Source: Streptomyces sp. NRRL B-1347
GTDB lineage: Bacteria; Actinomycetota; Actinomycetes; Streptomycetales; Streptomycetaceae
Assembly (NCBI RefSeq): GCF_000720325.1
Contig: NZ_JOJM01000034.1
Coordinates: 1 to 64,000 of the forward strand
Direction: 5' to 3'
DNA: 64,000 nt
Shown here: positions 43,697 through 53,490 of the stretch, piece by piece
Position numbering within the stretch: position 1 is the first letter of the stretch
Layout: every line of letters starts with the position of its first letter
Position numbers and translations under genes: made by a program
Notes under the pieces: model-generated
What the model saw: the letters and a program-made list of their open reading frames with translations, nothing else
Told to the model about the DNA's origin: nothing
Database searches by the model: none

Positions 43697-44155
43697 GTGA
43701 CGCACTCCGCCAACTACACCCAGAAGTCGCGCCGAGGCCACCGCGGCCCCGGCCGCCGCATCGGGCGCACGCTCGCCCTCGTCCTGCCGGTCGTCCTGGT
43801 GCTGTCCGGCACGCTCGCGGTCACCCGGGTCAACTGGTCCGGCAGCTCATCGGATTCGGTCCTCACCGCGTCCGCGGGCGACCTCTCCGCGCCGGCCAGG
43901 TCCCGCGGCCCCCACGACGTCCTGCGCGACCGCCTCCTCCTGGAGCTCCAGGAGAAGAACCCGGGCGTCGCCCTCACCCACCTCCAGCGGGAGGTCGACC
44001 GGCACCCGTCGCTCGCCAAGCACTGCGTGTCCATCGCCCGCGCCCTCGGCCGCGCCGCCGTCCGCGCCTACGGCCCGAGCCGCGCCCAGTCGTACGCCCG
44101 CCCGGTGTGCGACACGTCCTTCGCCACGGGCGTCGCCGCCCACCACAACAGCTGA
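43697..44155 (+). CDS. Membrane-anchored conserved hypothetical protein
   Basis: Protein of 152 aa, family not recognised. The basic N-terminus (KSRRGHRGPGRRIGR) is followed by a membrane segment at about 24-42 (LALVLPVVLVLSGTLAV), then an extracytoplasmic domain. Two cysteines (in HCVSIAR and PVCDTS, about 29 residues apart) could form a disulfide. The conserved-looking part is HPSLAKHCVSIARALGRAAVRAYG. GTG 43697 lies 7 nt after TACCCT and has no ribosome site, so the transcript is probably leaderless. Confidence 0.7.
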   Translation: MTHSANYTQKSRRGHRGPGRRIGRTLALVLPVVLVLSGTLAVTRVNWSGSSSDSVLTASAGDLSAPARSRGPHDVLRDRLLLELQEKNPGVALTHLQREVDRHPSLAKHCVSIARALGRAAVRAYGPSRAQSYARPVCDTSFATGVAAHHNS

Positions 44156-44249
44156 GGAGCGCCGGGCCGCCCCCGGCCCCACCCCTAGCGCCCCCTGTCA
44201 GCGCCGGCCACGTCGGAACCCTGCGCGCCCCAACGCGTAGGGTTCCGTC

Positions 44250-44984
44250 ATGACCACCGGTGACACCCACACAGCAAAGCCCACACAGGCCGTGGTCCTG
44301 GCCGGCGGCCAGGGCTCCCGGCTGCGCCCGTACACCGATGACCGCCCCAAGCCCATGGTCGAGATCCCCGGCACGGGCACCCCGATCATCGGCCACCAGC
44401 TGGCCTGGCTCGCGGCCGAGGGCGTGACGGACGCGGTCGTCTCCTGCGGCCACCTCGCCGAGGTGCTCCAGGACTGGCTGGACACCGCCGACCTGCCGCT
44501 GAAGGTCACCACCGTCGTCGAGACGGAGCCCCTGGGCCGCGGCGGCGGCCTGAAGTACGCGGCCGCCCACCTGCCGCACCCCGACCAGCCCTGGTACGCG
44601 ACGAACGGCGACATCTGGACCCGCTTCTCGCTGCGCGACATGGCGGCCTTCCACGCCGAGCGCGACGCCACCGCCACGCTCGCCCTGGCCCGCCCCCGCA
44701 TCCCCTGGGGCGCCGTCGAGACCGACGCGTTCGGCCACATCACGGACTTCATCGAGGCCCCGCCGTCCCCGTACCTCATCAACGCGGGCGTGTACGTCTT
44801 CTCCTCCGCCTTCACCGCCCTGCTCCCGGACCGCGGCGACCACGAGCGCACCACGTTCCCGCGCCTGGCCCGCGAGAAGCGCCTGGCGGGCTTCCCGCTG
44901 CCGCAGGGCGCGTACTGGCGCGCCATCGACACGGCGAAGGACCTCACCGAGGCCGCGAAGGAACTGGCCGCGCAGAACCGCTGA
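44250..44984 (+). CDS. NDP-sugar nucleotidyltransferase family protein
   Basis: Protein of 244 aa with the nucleotidyltransferase core AVVLAGGQGSRLRPYTDDRPKPMVEI near residues 14-39 and TNGDIWTRF as the metal-binding region. It lacks the C-terminal hexapeptide repeats of GlmU or GlgC, so it resembles the short RmlA/mannose-1-phosphate guanylyltransferase-like group. Likely makes an activated sugar from a sugar-1-phosphate. ATG 44250 lies 6 nt after TAGGGT without ribosome site, leaderless pattern. Convergent with the DoxX gene across a hairpin. Confidence 0.85.
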   Translation: MTTGDTHTAKPTQAVVLAGGQGSRLRPYTDDRPKPMVEIPGTGTPIIGHQLAWLAAEGVTDAVVSCGHLAEVLQDWLDTADLPLKVTTVVETEPLGRGGGLKYAAAHLPHPDQPWYATNGDIWTRFSLRDMAAFHAERDATATLALARPRIPWGAVETDAFGHITDFIEAPPSPYLINAGVYVFSSAFTALLPDRGDHERTTFPRLAREKRLAGFPLPQGAYWRAIDTAKDLTEAAKELAAQNR

Positions 44985-44985
44985 G

Positions 44986-45012
44986 CAGTTCCCCGCGCCC
45001 CTTCGGGACGCT
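44986..45012 (+). repeat. Dispersed repeat family B, partial copy
   Basis: CAGTTCCCCGCGCCCCTTCGGGACGC-like sequence: the 3' half of family B with one base change in the hairpin, directly after the stop codon at 44984. Confidence 0.7.
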
Positions 45013-45016
45013 GAAA

Positions 45017-45045
45017 GGCCCCGCACACAAGCCGTGTGCGGGGCC
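45017..45045. terminator. Bidirectional terminator between nucleotidyltransferase and DoxX genes
   Basis: Perfect 12-bp arms GGCCCCGCACAC / GTGTGCGGGGCC with loop AAGCC, followed by CTTCGCTT on the forward strand. Confidence 0.85.
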
Positions 45046-45065
45046 CTTCGCTTACGGGTGACGGC

Positions 45066-46754
45066 TCAGCCCAGCACTCCGCCGAGCAGGCCCGGGCGGC
45101 CGCCGCTGCCGCCGTCCGAACCGCCGGTGGTGCCGCCGGTCGTGCCGCCACTGGGCCCGGCGCCGCCGCTCGTGCCGCCGCTGGAGGTCGGGCCGCTGCT
45201 GGCGGCCGGCGGCCGCTCCTGGGTCGGTGCGGGCTGCTGCTGCGCGGGGGCCTGCTCGCCGGTGCCCTGCGTCGCGCTCGGCTGACTGCCGGTGCCGCTG
45301 ACGCTGCCCGTCTCGCGGGCCGCGTCCGGCGTGCCGGTGGCGCCGTCCTGCGAGGGGCTCGCCGTGCTGCCCTGCGTCGGCGTCCCGGCGGACGCCGAGG
45401 GGCCGCTCGGGTCGCTGCGGCGCTCGCGCCTGCCGTCGGGGTCGCTCGGCAGCGGGGAGCCGGGCAGCTCGTTGCGGGGCGCCTCGCCGGGCCCCGGCAC
45501 GGTCACGCGGTCCGCGTCCCGCACCGCGCCGCCGAGCATCGAGCCGAGGAGCAGCGTCAGGCCGACCACGACGGTGCCGACGAGCGCGCCCCTGCGCAGC
45601 ACCCGGCGGCGCAGCTCCCACAGCGCGGCGCGCGGCCCGAGCGTGCGCCAGGCCTCCCCGGCGAGCCGGGCGTCGACGGAGTAGACCGGGGCGCCCGCGA
45701 TGATGAGCGGCGACCAGGCGGCGAGGTAGATGATGTCGGGCGCGTCGTACGCCGGGACGGTCTTCCAGCTGACGGTCACGAGGAGCGCGATCGAGAGCAG
45801 CATCCCCACCCCGGCGGCGACCCGCTGCCAGAGCCCGAGCACGGTGAGCACGCCGACGATCACCTGCAGGAAGGCGATGACGAGGCCCGCGCCCACGGGG
45901 TGCTGGAGGGCCCAGTCCCGCAGCGGCTCGGCGAGCGCCCAAGGGTGCAGCGAATTCAGCCACTTGACCATGGAGCCGCGCTCGCCGCCGTCGAAGTAGA
46001 CGGGGTCGCAGAGCTTGCCCATGCCCGCGTAGATGGAGATGAAGCCGAGGAAGACGCGCAGCGGGAGCAGCACCACGCCGAGGTTGAGGCGGCGCCCCGG
46101 GTAGTAGGCGTGCCGCACCCCGTTGGGCGACTTGCCCGACCGGCGCTCGTCCGCCGCGTCCTCGTCGGATCCGTCGGCCTCGTCGCCGTAGCCGTCGTAC
46201 GGATCCTCGACGCGGTCCTCGTCGTCGACGCTGCCCGGCATGCGCATCTGCGGCAGCAGCCGGGTGGGGCCGTGGTCGCCGTCGCGCGCGCCGCCGACCG
46301 CGGGGGTCTGCACGGTGTCGCCGTACGGATCGTCGACGTCGACGCGCGGGATGACCTGGGTGGCACCGCCGTCGAAGTGCGGGTCGCCGCCGACCGGCAC
46401 CTCCGCCGAACGGCGCACCCCGCTGCCGCGCACGGCCTGCAGCAGTCCGCCCGCGCCGGGGTCACCCGGCTCGGACTTCCCGCTCCAGACGACCGGCGCG
46501 CGCCGGCGCGCGGCACCGCTCGAAGCGCCCACCGCGGGCATGCTCACGGTGTCCTCGGCGGCGCTCAAGTGACGGGCGACGCGCGGCGATTGGGTCCGCC
46601 CGGTCGGGGGCAGCTGGACGCGGAAGCTCGCGTGATTGACGATGACCTGCGCGGGGTCGCAGGGCACCTTCACCATGCTCAGCGCGGGAGTGTCGTCGAA
46701 CCCTGACGAGCGTCCCCCCGTGGGTGTGCGGGGTGTTCTGGTGTCCACACTCAT
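45066..46754 (-). CDS. DoxX-like membrane protein with long disordered tails
   Basis: Protein of 562 aa. Residues 1 to about 215 are cytosolic, charged and disordered, Asp/Gly-rich. The DoxX core of about 180 residues follows with four hydrophobic segments (VVLLPLRVFLGFISIYAGMGKL, GAGLVIAFLQVIVGVLTVLGLW, GVGMLLSIALLVTV, IIYLAAWSPLIIAG). A further membrane segment, ALVGTVVVGLTLLLGSML, leads to a C-terminal tail of about 140 residues built from Ser, Gly, Thr, Pro and Gln with SSGGTSGG-like repeats. DoxX proteins in actinobacteria work in redox and stress complexes with SodA/SseA-type partners; the role here is unproven. ATG 46754 is the likely start. Confidence 0.82.
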   Translation of the reverse strand: MSVDTRTPRTPTGGRSSGFDDTPALSMVKVPCDPAQVIVNHASFRVQLPPTGRTQSPRVARHLSAAEDTVSMPAVGASSGAARRRAPVVWSGKSEPGDPGAGGLLQAVRGSGVRRSAEVPVGGDPHFDGGATQVIPRVDVDDPYGDTVQTPAVGGARDGDHGPTRLLPQMRMPGSVDDEDRVEDPYDGYGDEADGSDEDAADERRSGKSPNGVRHAYYPGRRLNLGVVLLPLRVFLGFISIYAGMGKLCDPVYFDGGERGSMVKWLNSLHPWALAEPLRDWALQHPVGAGLVIAFLQVIVGVLTVLGLWQRVAAGVGMLLSIALLVTVSWKTVPAYDAPDIIYLAAWSPLIIAGAPVYSVDARLAGEAWRTLGPRAALWELRRRVLRRGALVGTVVVGLTLLLGSMLGGAVRDADRVTVPGPGEAPRNELPGSPLPSDPDGRRERRSDPSGPSASAGTPTQGSTASPSQDGATGTPDAARETGSVSGTGSQPSATQGTGEQAPAQQQPAPTQERPPAASSGPTSSGGTSGGAGPSGGTTGGTTGGSDGGSGGRPGLLGGVLG

Positions 46755-46849
46755 CTAACCGAGTGACGTGAGGTTTGGACACTGCCTTGACCGCCCGGAT
46801 CTGTCCGGACCCCGTCAAACCCCACCATTCCCCGCCCCGAGCGGGGTAC

Positions 46850-46887
46850 CCGCCCGCCCGGCGTTCGACGGGCGGACGGGCGGGCGG
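46850..46887 (-). terminator. Hairpin downstream of rlmB
   Basis: CCGCCCGCCCG and CGGGCGGACGGGCGGGCGG can form a GC-rich stem around GCGTTCGA. It lies just past the stop of rlmB and upstream of the DoxX gene. Confidence 0.5.
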
Positions 46888-46909
46888 CCGGTGAGCAGCC
46901 GCGGTGGGC

Positions 46910-47848
46910 TCAGCCCCGGCGGCGGGCCGCCTCGTAGAGCACCACGCCCGCGGCCACGCCCGCGTTCAGGGACTCGGCCCCGCCCGGCATGGGGATGCGC
47001 ACGCGGAAGTCACAGGTCTCGCCCACGAGCCGGGAGAGGCCCTTGCCCTCGCTGCCGACGACGATGACGACCGGGCCTTCGAGGGCTTCGAGGTCCCCGA
47101 TCTCGCGGTCCCCGTCGGCGGCCAGGCCGACGACCGCGATGCCCGCCTTCTTGTACGCCTCGAGGGCCCGCGTGAGGTTGGTGGCCCGCGCGACCGGCGT
47201 CCGCGCGGCCGTACCGGCGGACGTCTTCCACGCGCCGGCCGTCATCCCGGCGGCCCGCCGCTCGGGCACGACGACGCCGTGGCCGCCGAAGGCGGACACG
47301 GACCGCACCACGGCGCCCAGGTTCCGCGGGTCCGTCACACCGTCGAGCGCGACGATCAGCGGGTCCTCGCCCTGGTCGTACGCGGCCGCGGCGAGGTCCT
47401 CCGGGTGCGCGTACTCGTACGGCGGCACCTGGAGCACGAGGCCCTGGTGGTTGAGGCCGTTGGTCATGCGGTCCAGCTCGGGGCGCGGGGCCTCCATCAG
47501 GTGGATGCCGCCGCGCTCGCCCGCGAGCTGGATGGCCTCGCGGACGCGCTCGTCGTTGTCGATGAACTGCTGGACGTAGAGCGTCGTCGCGGGCACGCCC
47601 TCGCGCAGCGCCTCGGCGACCGGGTTGCGGCCGACGACCATCTCGGCCGTGGACTTGCCGCCCGTGCGGCGCTGCGGGCGGCCCTGCGCGCGCCGCGCCT
47701 GGGCCTGCGCGACCCGCTGCTTGGCGTGCCCCTTGCGCATCTCGGCGGGCGGCGTCGGCCCCTTGCCCTCGAGGCCCCGGCGCCGCTTGCCGCCGCTGCC
47801 GACCTGCGCGCCCTTCTTGCCGGACATGCGGCGGTTGTTAGCGGCCAT
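46910..47848 (-). CDS. rlmB: 23S rRNA (guanosine-2'-O-)-methyltransferase RlmB (SpoU/TrmH family)
   Basis: SAM-dependent 2'-O-ribose methyltransferase of 312 aa acting on a guanosine in 23S rRNA. An actinobacterial basic, Lys/Arg/Gly-rich leader of about 65 residues precedes the substrate-binding domain ([14 protein letters not shown]). The SPOUT knot domain shows [33 protein letters not shown] and [23 protein letters not shown] 47848 is in frame with the full leader. Downstream of cysS on the same strand (128 bp), probably co-transcribed. Confidence 0.9.
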   Translation of the reverse strand: MAANNRRMSGKKGAQVGSGGKRRRGLEGKGPTPPAEMRKGHAKQRVAQAQARRAQGRPQRRTGGKSTAEMVVGRNPVAEALREGVPATTLYVQQFIDNDERVREAIQLAGERGGIHLMEAPRPELDRMTNGLNHQGLVLQVPPYEYAHPEDLAAAAYDQGEDPLIVALDGVTDPRNLGAVVRSVSAFGGHGVVVPERRAAGMTAGAWKTSAGTAARTPVARATNLTRALEAYKKAGIAVVGLAADGDREIGDLEALEGPVVIVVGSEGKGLSRLVGETCDFRVRIPMPGGAESLNAGVAAGVVLYEAARRRG

Positions 47849-47976
47849 GACCTACCCGTCTGTGTGAAGCGTGCCGCGTACGCGATGGACGTACACGGCG
47901 TGAATCCGAAGTCGTACTGATGTCGTACATGCAGTGTGCCGCCCAGCGGGCCGGGCGGCACATCAGCGGGTCCCGG

Positions 47977-49383
47977 CTAGCGCGACCCGAGCGTCCAGCG
48001 CGGCCCCGACGGGCCGTCCTCGATGGCGAGGCCCGCCTGGGCGAGCTGGTCGCGGATGGCGTCGGCGGTGGCCCAGTCCTTGCGGCCGCGCGCGGCCTCG
48101 CGCTGGTCGAGCACGAGCCGGACGAGGGTGTCGACGACGGCGTTCAGCTCGTCGCCCGAGCCCTCGCTCCCGGCCGCCGCCCAGTGCGGGTCGAGCGGGT
48201 CGAGGCCGAGGACGCCCAGCATGGCCCGCACCTCGGCGAGCCGCGCCACGGCGGCCTCCTTGTCGTCCGCGGCGAGCGCGGAGTTGCCCTGGCGGACCGT
48301 GGTGTGGACGATCGCGAGCGCCTGCGGGACGCCCAGGTCGTCGTCCATCGCCTCGGCGAACCCAGGCGGCACCTCGGCCGCGGGCTCCACGACGCCCCCG
48401 GCCAGCTCCACCACGCGCTGCGTGAAGCCCTCGATGCGGGCGAACGCCGCCTCGGCCTCGCGCAGGGCCTCCTCGCTGTACTCGATCGTCGAGCGGTAGT
48501 GCGGGGTGCCCAGGTAGTAGCGCAGGACGATGGGGCGCCACTGCTTGACCATCTCGGCGACGAGCACCGAGTTGCCGAGCGACTTGGACATCTTCTCGCC
48601 GCTCATGGTGACCCAGGCGTTGTGCACCCAGTACGTCGCGAAGTCGTCGCCGAAGGCCTTGGCCTGGGCGATCTCGTTCTCGTGGTGCGGGAAGATCAGG
48701 TCGAGGCCGCCGCCGTGGATGTCGAAGGCGCGGCCCAGGTACTTGTGCGCCATGGCCGAGCACTCCAGGTGCCAGCCGGGGCGGCCGGGGCCGAAGGGCG
48801 TGTCCCAGGAGGGCTCGCCCGGCTTGACGGCCTTCCACATGGCGAAGTCGCGCGGGTCGCGCTTGCCGGTGATGCCCTCCTCGGCGGGCTGCTGCATCTT
48901 GTCCAGGTCCTGGCGCGACAGCTCCAGGTACCGGGGCCAGGAGCGCACGTCGAAGTAGACGCTGCCGTCGGCCTCGTAGGCGTGGCCGCGCTCGATGAGG
49001 CCGCGCATCATCTCGACCATCTCGGTGACGTGGCCGGTGGCGCGGGGCTCGTAGGTGGGCGGGAGGCAGCCGAGGGCGTCGTAGCCGTCGTTGAAGGCGC
49101 GCTCGTTCTCGTAGCCGATGGACCACCAGGGGCGGCCCTGGTCCGCGGACTTCCGGATGATCTTGTCGTCGATGTCCGTGACGTTGCGGATGAACGTGAC
49201 GTCGTAGCCGCGGTACGCGAACCAGCGGCGCATGATGTCGAAGTTGAGGCCCGACCGGATGTGCCCGATGTGCGGGGCAGCCTGCACCGTGGCGCCACAC
49301 AGGTAGATCGAGACACAGCCCTCGGTCAGGGGCTGGAAGTCACGGATCTGCCGGGCGCTGGTGTCGTACAGGCGAATCGTCAC
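47977..49383 (-). CDS. cysS: Cysteinyl-tRNA synthetase
   Basis: Class I aminoacyl-tRNA synthetase of 468 aa charging tRNA-Cys. The HIGH motif is at 38-41 ([11 protein letters not shown]) and KMSKS is present as [10 protein letters not shown]. Cys29, the GWHLECSA cysteine and downstream His/Glu form the zinc site. Length is normal for CysS and exceeds MshC, the mycothiol ligase paralogue. GTG 49383 lies 6 nt after TACCCT with no ribosome site, so leaderless. Followed by rlmB. Confidence 0.95.
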   Translation of the reverse strand: MTIRLYDTSARQIRDFQPLTEGCVSIYLCGATVQAAPHIGHIRSGLNFDIMRRWFAYRGYDVTFIRNVTDIDDKIIRKSADQGRPWWSIGYENERAFNDGYDALGCLPPTYEPRATGHVTEMVEMMRGLIERGHAYEADGSVYFDVRSWPRYLELSRQDLDKMQQPAEEGITGKRDPRDFAMWKAVKPGEPSWDTPFGPGRPGWHLECSAMAHKYLGRAFDIHGGGLDLIFPHHENEIAQAKAFGDDFATYWVHNAWVTMSGEKMSKSLGNSVLVAEMVKQWRPIVLRYYLGTPHYRSTIEYSEEALREAEAAFARIEGFTQRVVELAGGVVEPAAEVPPGFAEAMDDDLGVPQALAIVHTTVRQGNSALAADDKEAAVARLAEVRAMLGVLGLDPLDPHWAAAGSEGSGDELNAVVDTLVRLVLDQREAARGRKDWATADAIRDQLAQAGLAIEDGPSGPRWTLGSR

Positions 49384-49462
49384 CACTCCAGGGTAGTGGG
49401 CGTCGGGCAGTGCCCCGCTCCCCTGGGGGACACGGGGCACGCAACCGTGACGTTCCGGCCCG

Positions 49463-49867
49463 TCAGATGCGGCCGACGACCTTGCGGGGCGTCACGCGGA
49501 CGACGACGCGCTGCGCGTCCTGGCCCGCCGCCGGGTTGAAGTCGGCGTAGTCCTTGCCGGTGTACTTGCGGGACAGCTCGTCGATCAGCTCCTGGCCGCC
49601 CTCGGTGGTCAGCTCGGCGGTGCCGCGGATCTCCGCGTACGTGTAAGGGGCGTCGAAGGGCTGGAAGAGCACCGTCACGCGCGGGTCGCGGCGCAGGTTC
49701 TTCTCCTTCTGGCGGCCGACGGTGGTGGAGATGAGGACGTCGTCGCCGTCGCGCTTCACCCAGACCGGTGAGAGCTGCGGGCTGCCGTCGGGCTGGATGG
49801 TGGCGACGGTGACGAAGACGGGCGTGTCGAGCAGGGACTTGAGGTCGTCGGACAGTGCGGCGGACAT
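49463..49867 (-). CDS. PPOX-class F420/FMN-dependent protein
   Basis: Split-barrel flavin/deazaflavin protein of 134 aa. [35 protein letters not shown] and the [18 protein letters not shown] block are typical of PPOX-class F420-dependent reductases in actinobacteria; [13 protein letters not shown] follows. The substrate is unknown. ATG 49867 has GAGGAG about 7 nt upstream. It lies between ispF and cysS but is separated by gaps of about 80-100 bp. Confidence 0.88.
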   Translation of the reverse strand: MSAALSDDLKSLLDTPVFVTVATIQPDGSPQLSPVWVKRDGDDVLISTTVGRQKEKNLRRDPRVTVLFQPFDAPYTYAEIRGTAELTTEGGQELIDELSRKYTGKDYADFNPAAGQDAQRVVVRVTPRKVVGRI

Positions 49868-49964
49868 GGCTTCACTCCTCGGCCTGGTTGATCGCTGGAC
49901 GAGTCGTACCCCTATCGGATCCCGCGGTTCCGCACCACGGGGCGGGGCGGGTTTCGGCCCTCTC

Positions 49965-50465
49965 TCAGCCCGTACGGACCACCAGTGCCGTCGCGATGCC
50001 GACGAGCCCGTCGCCGCGGCCGGGGAAGCCCAGGCCGTCCGTGGTGGCGCCGGAGACGGAGACCGGGGCGCCCACCGCGTCCGAGAGGACCTTCTGGGCC
50101 TCCTCGCGGCGCTTGCCGATCTTCGGCCGGTCTCCGATCACCTGAACGGAGACGTTGCCGATGGTGAACCCGGCCTCGCGGACGATCCGCGCGGCCTCGG
50201 TGAGCAGCGTGAGCCCCGACGCCCCGGCCCACTCGGGCCTGCCGGTGCCGAAGTGGGCGCCGAGGTCACCGAGCCCGGCGGCGGAGAACAGCGCGTTGCA
50301 CGCCGCGTGCGCGACGACGTCCGCGTCGGAGTGCCCGGCGAGCCCGGGGCCCTCGCCCTCCCACTTGAGCCCGGCGCACCACAGCTCGCGGCCGTCCTCG
50401 AAGGCGTGGATGTCGGTGCCGACGCCGACCTGCGGCAGCGGGTACGGGAGCGGTTCAGAAGCCAT
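49965..50465 (-). CDS. ispF: 2-C-methyl-D-erythritol 2,4-cyclodiphosphate synthase
   Basis: MEP-pathway enzyme of 166 aa that cyclises CDP-methylerythritol-2-phosphate to MEcPP. The metal-binding VGTDIHAF near residues 14-21, [16 protein letters not shown] near 44-59, and [16 protein letters not shown] near the C-terminus are diagnostic. Its start overlaps the end of ispD by 11 nt, so the two act as one unit supplying isoprenoid precursors. Confidence 0.95.
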   Translation of the reverse strand: MASEPLPYPLPQVGVGTDIHAFEDGRELWCAGLKWEGEGPGLAGHSDADVVAHAACNALFSAAGLGDLGAHFGTGRPEWAGASGLTLLTEAARIVREAGFTIGNVSVQVIGDRPKIGKRREEAQKVLSDAVGAPVSVSGATTDGLGFPGRGDGLVGIATALVVRTG

Positions 50466-51192
50466 CGTTGGCCCTCCTGCGGGCGAGTACGGCCTCGGCG
50501 AGGACCAGGTCGAGGGGGCGGGTCACCTTGAACGCCTCCTCGTGGCCGGGGACGAGCACGACCGGCTCGCCGAGCCGCTCGACGAGCCCGGCGTCGTCCG
50601 TGGCGCCCTCGCCGACGACGTCGGCCTCGTGGGCGCGGACCAGGGTGGCGCGGTCGAAGCCCTGGGGGGTCTGCACGGCGCGCAGCCGCGCGCGCTCCGG
50701 CGTGGCGACGACCGGCTCGGGCTCCCCCGGCGCACCGGGCTCGACCTCCTTGACGGTGTCGGCGAGCGGCAGCGCGGGCACGACGGCGGGCGCGCCGTCG
50801 CGGACGGCCTCGATGACGCCGTCGACGGTGTCGACGGGCACGAGCGGGCGGGCCGCGTCGTGCACGAGGACGATGCCGACGTCCGGCGGCAGGGCGTCGA
50901 GGCCGAGCTTCACCGACTCCTGCCGGGTGGCGCCGCCGGGCACGACGACGACGTCGGTGCGCTCGGGCAGCGCGTGGTCGGCGAGCAGCGTCTTGACCTC
51001 GGTGGCGCCGTCCGGCGGGGCGACGACCACGACGAGCGAGACGGCGCGCGAGGCGGCCAGGGCGCGTACGGCGTGGACGAGCATCGGCGTGCCGTTGAGG
51101 GCGCGCAGGGCCTTGGGCGCACCGGGGCCGAGGCGTACGCCGCGGCCCGCGGCGGGGATCACGGCCGCGGTGCGAGAGGTTACGTCAGACAT
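50455..51192 (-). CDS. ispD: 2-C-methyl-D-erythritol 4-phosphate cytidylyltransferase
   Basis: MEP-pathway enzyme of 245 aa coupling CTP and methylerythritol 4-phosphate. The nucleotide-binding loop [20 protein letters not shown] lies near residues 9-28. [10 protein letters not shown] and [11 protein letters not shown] are the family's signature segments. ATG 51192 gives MSDVTSRT. It is downstream of carD on the same strand, but a long hairpin (51419-51466) separates them, so ispDF probably has its own promoter in 51193-51418. Confidence 0.95.
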   Translation of the reverse strand: MSDVTSRTAAVIPAAGRGVRLGPGAPKALRALNGTPMLVHAVRALAASRAVSLVVVVAPPDGATEVKTLLADHALPERTDVVVVPGGATRQESVKLGLDALPPDVGIVLVHDAARPLVPVDTVDGVIEAVRDGAPAVVPALPLADTVKEVEPGAPGEPEPVVATPERARLRAVQTPQGFDRATLVRAHEADVVGEGATDDAGLVERLGEPVVLVPGHEEAFKVTRPLDLVLAEAVLARRRANDGF

Positions 51193-51418
51193 CGGTTCCG
51201 TTCAGGTTTGTGCGCTCGGCCGACATGGGTATGGCCACACCGTGCCGGGCGCGACGCCTTGACCGGACCCTTCCGTGACATCTGGTCGAGCCAGCTGCCC
51301 GAGCCCGGCACGCCAAAGTACCGGGGGATCTTTCCTTGCCCACCAACCGCCGGTGAAGTCCGGGGGACGGCGGGACACGGCCGGGCCCCGGATCCCGAGC
51401 GCCTTTCGGGTACGAACA
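51193..51418. other. Upstream region of ispD, no gene seen
   Basis: About 225 bp between the ispD start and the carD terminator. It should contain the ispDF promoter, but no convincing -10/-35 pair or repeat was recognised and no frame looks coding. Confidence 0.4.
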
Positions 51419-51466
51419 TGCCGCAGTGCCCGGCGACACCCTCAGGGGTCGGCGGGCACTGCGGCA
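51419..51466 (-). terminator. Terminator of carD
   Basis: Perfect 14-bp arms TGCCGCAGTGCCCG / CGGGCACTGCGGCA with further imperfect pairing inside the loop region. About 100 bp past the carD stop. Confidence 0.82.
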
Positions 51467-51563
51467 GTTCCTTCATCCCGGAATCATTCCGGACGCGGCC
51501 ATTCCGGACGCGGGCCCACGTGGGGCACGGTATCCGCCCGCGCCGGAGCGACGGCTTCGGTCG

Positions 51564-52046
51564 TCAGGACGCGAGGACCTCGTCGAGCAGGGCCTCGGCC
51601 TTGTCCTCGTTCGTGTTCTCCGCGAGGGCGAGCTCGCTCACCAGGATCTGACGGGCCTTGGCGAGCATGCGCTTCTCACCGGCGGACAGTCCGCGCTCAC
51701 GCTCCCGGCGCCACAGGTCACGGACGACTTCCGCGACCTTGATGACGTCGCCGGAGGCGAGCTTCTCGAGATTTGCCTTGTAGCGACGCGACCAGTTCGT
51801 GGGCTCTTCGGCGTACGGCGCGCGCAGTACTTCGAAGACCCGGTCCAGGCCGTCCTGGCCGACCACATCACGCACACCGACGAACTCCGCGTTGTCCGCT
51901 GGCACACGTACCGTCAAGTCGCCCTGGGCGACCTTCAGCACCAAGTAGGTCTTGTCCACGCCTTTGATCTGACGAGTTTCGATGGCCTCGATCAGCGCGG
52001 CCCCGTGATGGGGATAGACCACGGTGTCGCCAACCTTGAACGTCAT
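51564..52046 (-). CDS. carD: CarD family transcriptional regulator
   Basis: RNA-polymerase-binding factor of 160 aa that stabilises open promoter complexes, notably at rRNA promoters; essential in mycobacteria. The N-terminal RNA-polymerase-interaction domain shows [21 protein letters not shown] and the [14 protein letters not shown] block. The C-terminal helical DNA-binding domain includes [17 protein letters not shown] and [26 protein letters not shown] 52046 has GGAAGGGG about 11 nt upstream. Promoter at 52075-52103. Confidence 0.95.
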   Translation of the reverse strand: MTFKVGDTVVYPHHGAALIEAIETRQIKGVDKTYLVLKVAQGDLTVRVPADNAEFVGVRDVVGQDGLDRVFEVLRAPYAEEPTNWSRRYKANLEKLASGDVIKVAEVVRDLWRRERERGLSAGEKRMLAKARQILVSELALAENTNEDKAEALLDEVLAS

Positions 52047-52074
52047 GTGACAGGTACCCCTTCCGTGGCTATCC

Positions 52075-52103
52075 AGGGTAACACGGATACGGCGTCTTCT
52101 GAA
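52075..52103 (-). promoter_or_regulatory. carD promoter
   Basis: Reverse strand: -35 TTCAGA, 17-bp spacer, -10 TACCCT, giving a short leader of about 22-25 nt with a ribosome site. Confidence 0.55.
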
Positions 52104-52377
52104 TGGCGTTTTCGCAGGTCAGGGCATATCTCGGGGCTTGACAACAGCAACAGGAACGTGCTGCGGACCGGGTGCGGAAGGGGGTATTCGCAGGTCGGAG
52201 CCGCTCTCCGGCGACGGTGAAACGCCCACGTTACACACTCCGCGAGAGCGCCCCAAGGGGACGAACGTCCCGGTTTGCCGGGTTCCCCCAGGTGAACTTC
52301 CGCTACTCCGTTCGGTGACCGGGGACACGTGTACGTCCGCCGGTGAGCGGCGAAGTGCGGGCCGCGCGGGAGCGAAT

Positions 52378-52474
52378 CCGGAATTGATCAAGAAGCGCGG
52401 GCGCCGATGCGCCGGAACCGCGCTCCGATGCGCTTGCCGTTGCCCCGGTGATCCACCCACTGATCAATTTCCGG
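52378..52474. other. 97-bp element with terminal inverted repeats and nested hairpins
   Basis: CCGGAATTGATCA (52378-52390) is the inverted complement, apart from one extra base, of TGATCAATTTCCGG (52461-52474). Inside, AGCGCGG pairs with CCGCGCT (52394-52424) around GGCGC-CGAT-GCGCC. It could be a structured RNA or a small non-autonomous mobile element. The flanking parts of 52104-52709 hold no recognisable gene and are less GC-rich than the rest. Confidence 0.4.
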
Positions 52475-52709
52475 CCCGCCGCGCATTCCTTACGGGAAAT
52501 CCCGGAGACACCACTGACGCGGTTATACGAATGCTGAAACGTGAGGCCAATGGGAAGCAAGGGGTCCCAGGGTCGCCGGAGGCTCGTAGCTCCCAGGGGG
52601 CGGGTCGGGTGTGGCGGCGCGGGAACGGCTCGGTAACCTAAGCCCGCTGACACACCCTTAGGGCAACCAGCCCTCTTGTATCGCCCACGTTCAAGGAGTT
52701 GCCGCCGCC

Positions 52710-53477
52710 GTGAGCCGCAGCCTTCGACGCGGCGCCATCGCCGCCACCGCCCTCGCGATCTCGCTCGCCTCGCTCACCGCATGCGGTGCTGGAAACAACG
52801 CCCAGACGATCGAGATCAAGCCGGACAACGCGGCGACCGCCGTCGGCGACATCAAGATCCAGAACGCCATGATCATCACGCAGCCGGACCGCGAGTCGAC
52901 GGGCCCCGCCGTGGTCGCCGCGACCGTCTTCAACAACGGCCGCACCGACCAGGTCCTGCAGTCGATCACGGTCGACGGCACCGGCAAGAAGGCCGCCCTG
53001 GGCCCCGCCAAGGGCGACCGCCCGGGCAAGAAGGGCAAGGGCGGCGGCCTGGTCATCCCGGCCGGCGGCTCCGTCGTCATCGGCGGCAAGGACAACGCGT
53101 CCGCCGTCCTGCCGAGCAGCCGCGAGGCCGTCGAGGACGGCAACGCGCAGCCCGTCACCTTCGGCTTCAGCAAGACCGGTGACGTCAAGCTGAAGACGTT
53201 CGTCGTACCGGCCGAGAGCTACTTCGAGAAGTGGGGGCCGACCGAGCTCCCGAAGGCGCCGGACGCCAAGCCGTCCGGCTCCCCTTCCGGGAAGCCCTCC
53301 GGTCAGCCTTCCGGGAAGCCGTCCGGCAAGCCCTCCGAGGGGGCCTCGGGGTCTCCGTCGGGCAAGCCGTCCGAGGGCGCCTCGGGGGCCTCCGGGGCTC
53401 CGGCGGGTGAGGCCGAGGCTCCGGCGAACGGGGCGGACGCCGACGCGGGGGCCGCGCACGAGGCCGCTGGGCACTGA
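52710..53477 (+). CDS. Secreted lipoprotein with Pro/Ser/Gly repeat tail
   Basis: Lipoprotein of 255 aa. A signal peptide with LTAC lipobox (Cys near 25) precedes a beta-rich domain at about 30-170 (AVGDIKIQNAMIITQPD, AAVVAATVFNNG-like strands, VIPAGGSVVIGG) resembling the cupredoxin/Ig-like copper-chaperone (PCuAC, DUF461) fold. That similarity is inferred from layout only. The C-terminal 60 residues are KPSG / EGAS repeats, probably a wall-spanning linker. GTG 52710 has AAGGAG 11 nt upstream. Located between carD and phoP and followed by a 22-bp perfect hairpin. Confidence 0.75.
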   Translation: MSRSLRRGAIAATALAISLASLTACGAGNNAQTIEIKPDNAATAVGDIKIQNAMIITQPDRESTGPAVVAATVFNNGRTDQVLQSITVDGTGKKAALGPAKGDRPGKKGKGGGLVIPAGGSVVIGGKDNASAVLPSSREAVEDGNAQPVTFGFSKTGDVKLKTFVVPAESYFEKWGPTELPKAPDAKPSGSPSGKPSGQPSGKPSGKPSEGASGSPSGKPSEGASGASGAPAGEAEAPANGADADAGAAHEAAGH

Positions 53478-53490
53478 CGCCAGGACGTAG

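Noticed and set aside
52138..52641. 167-codon forward frame in the carD-lipoprotein spacer
   Set aside because: Lacks a ribosome site and any domain, has odd composition, and overlaps the inverted-repeat element and the lipoprotein promoter region.
53270..53400. KPSG-type codon repeats as a mobile or CRISPR-like repeat
   Set aside because: They are in-frame, low-complexity coding repeats forming a linker in a lipoprotein.
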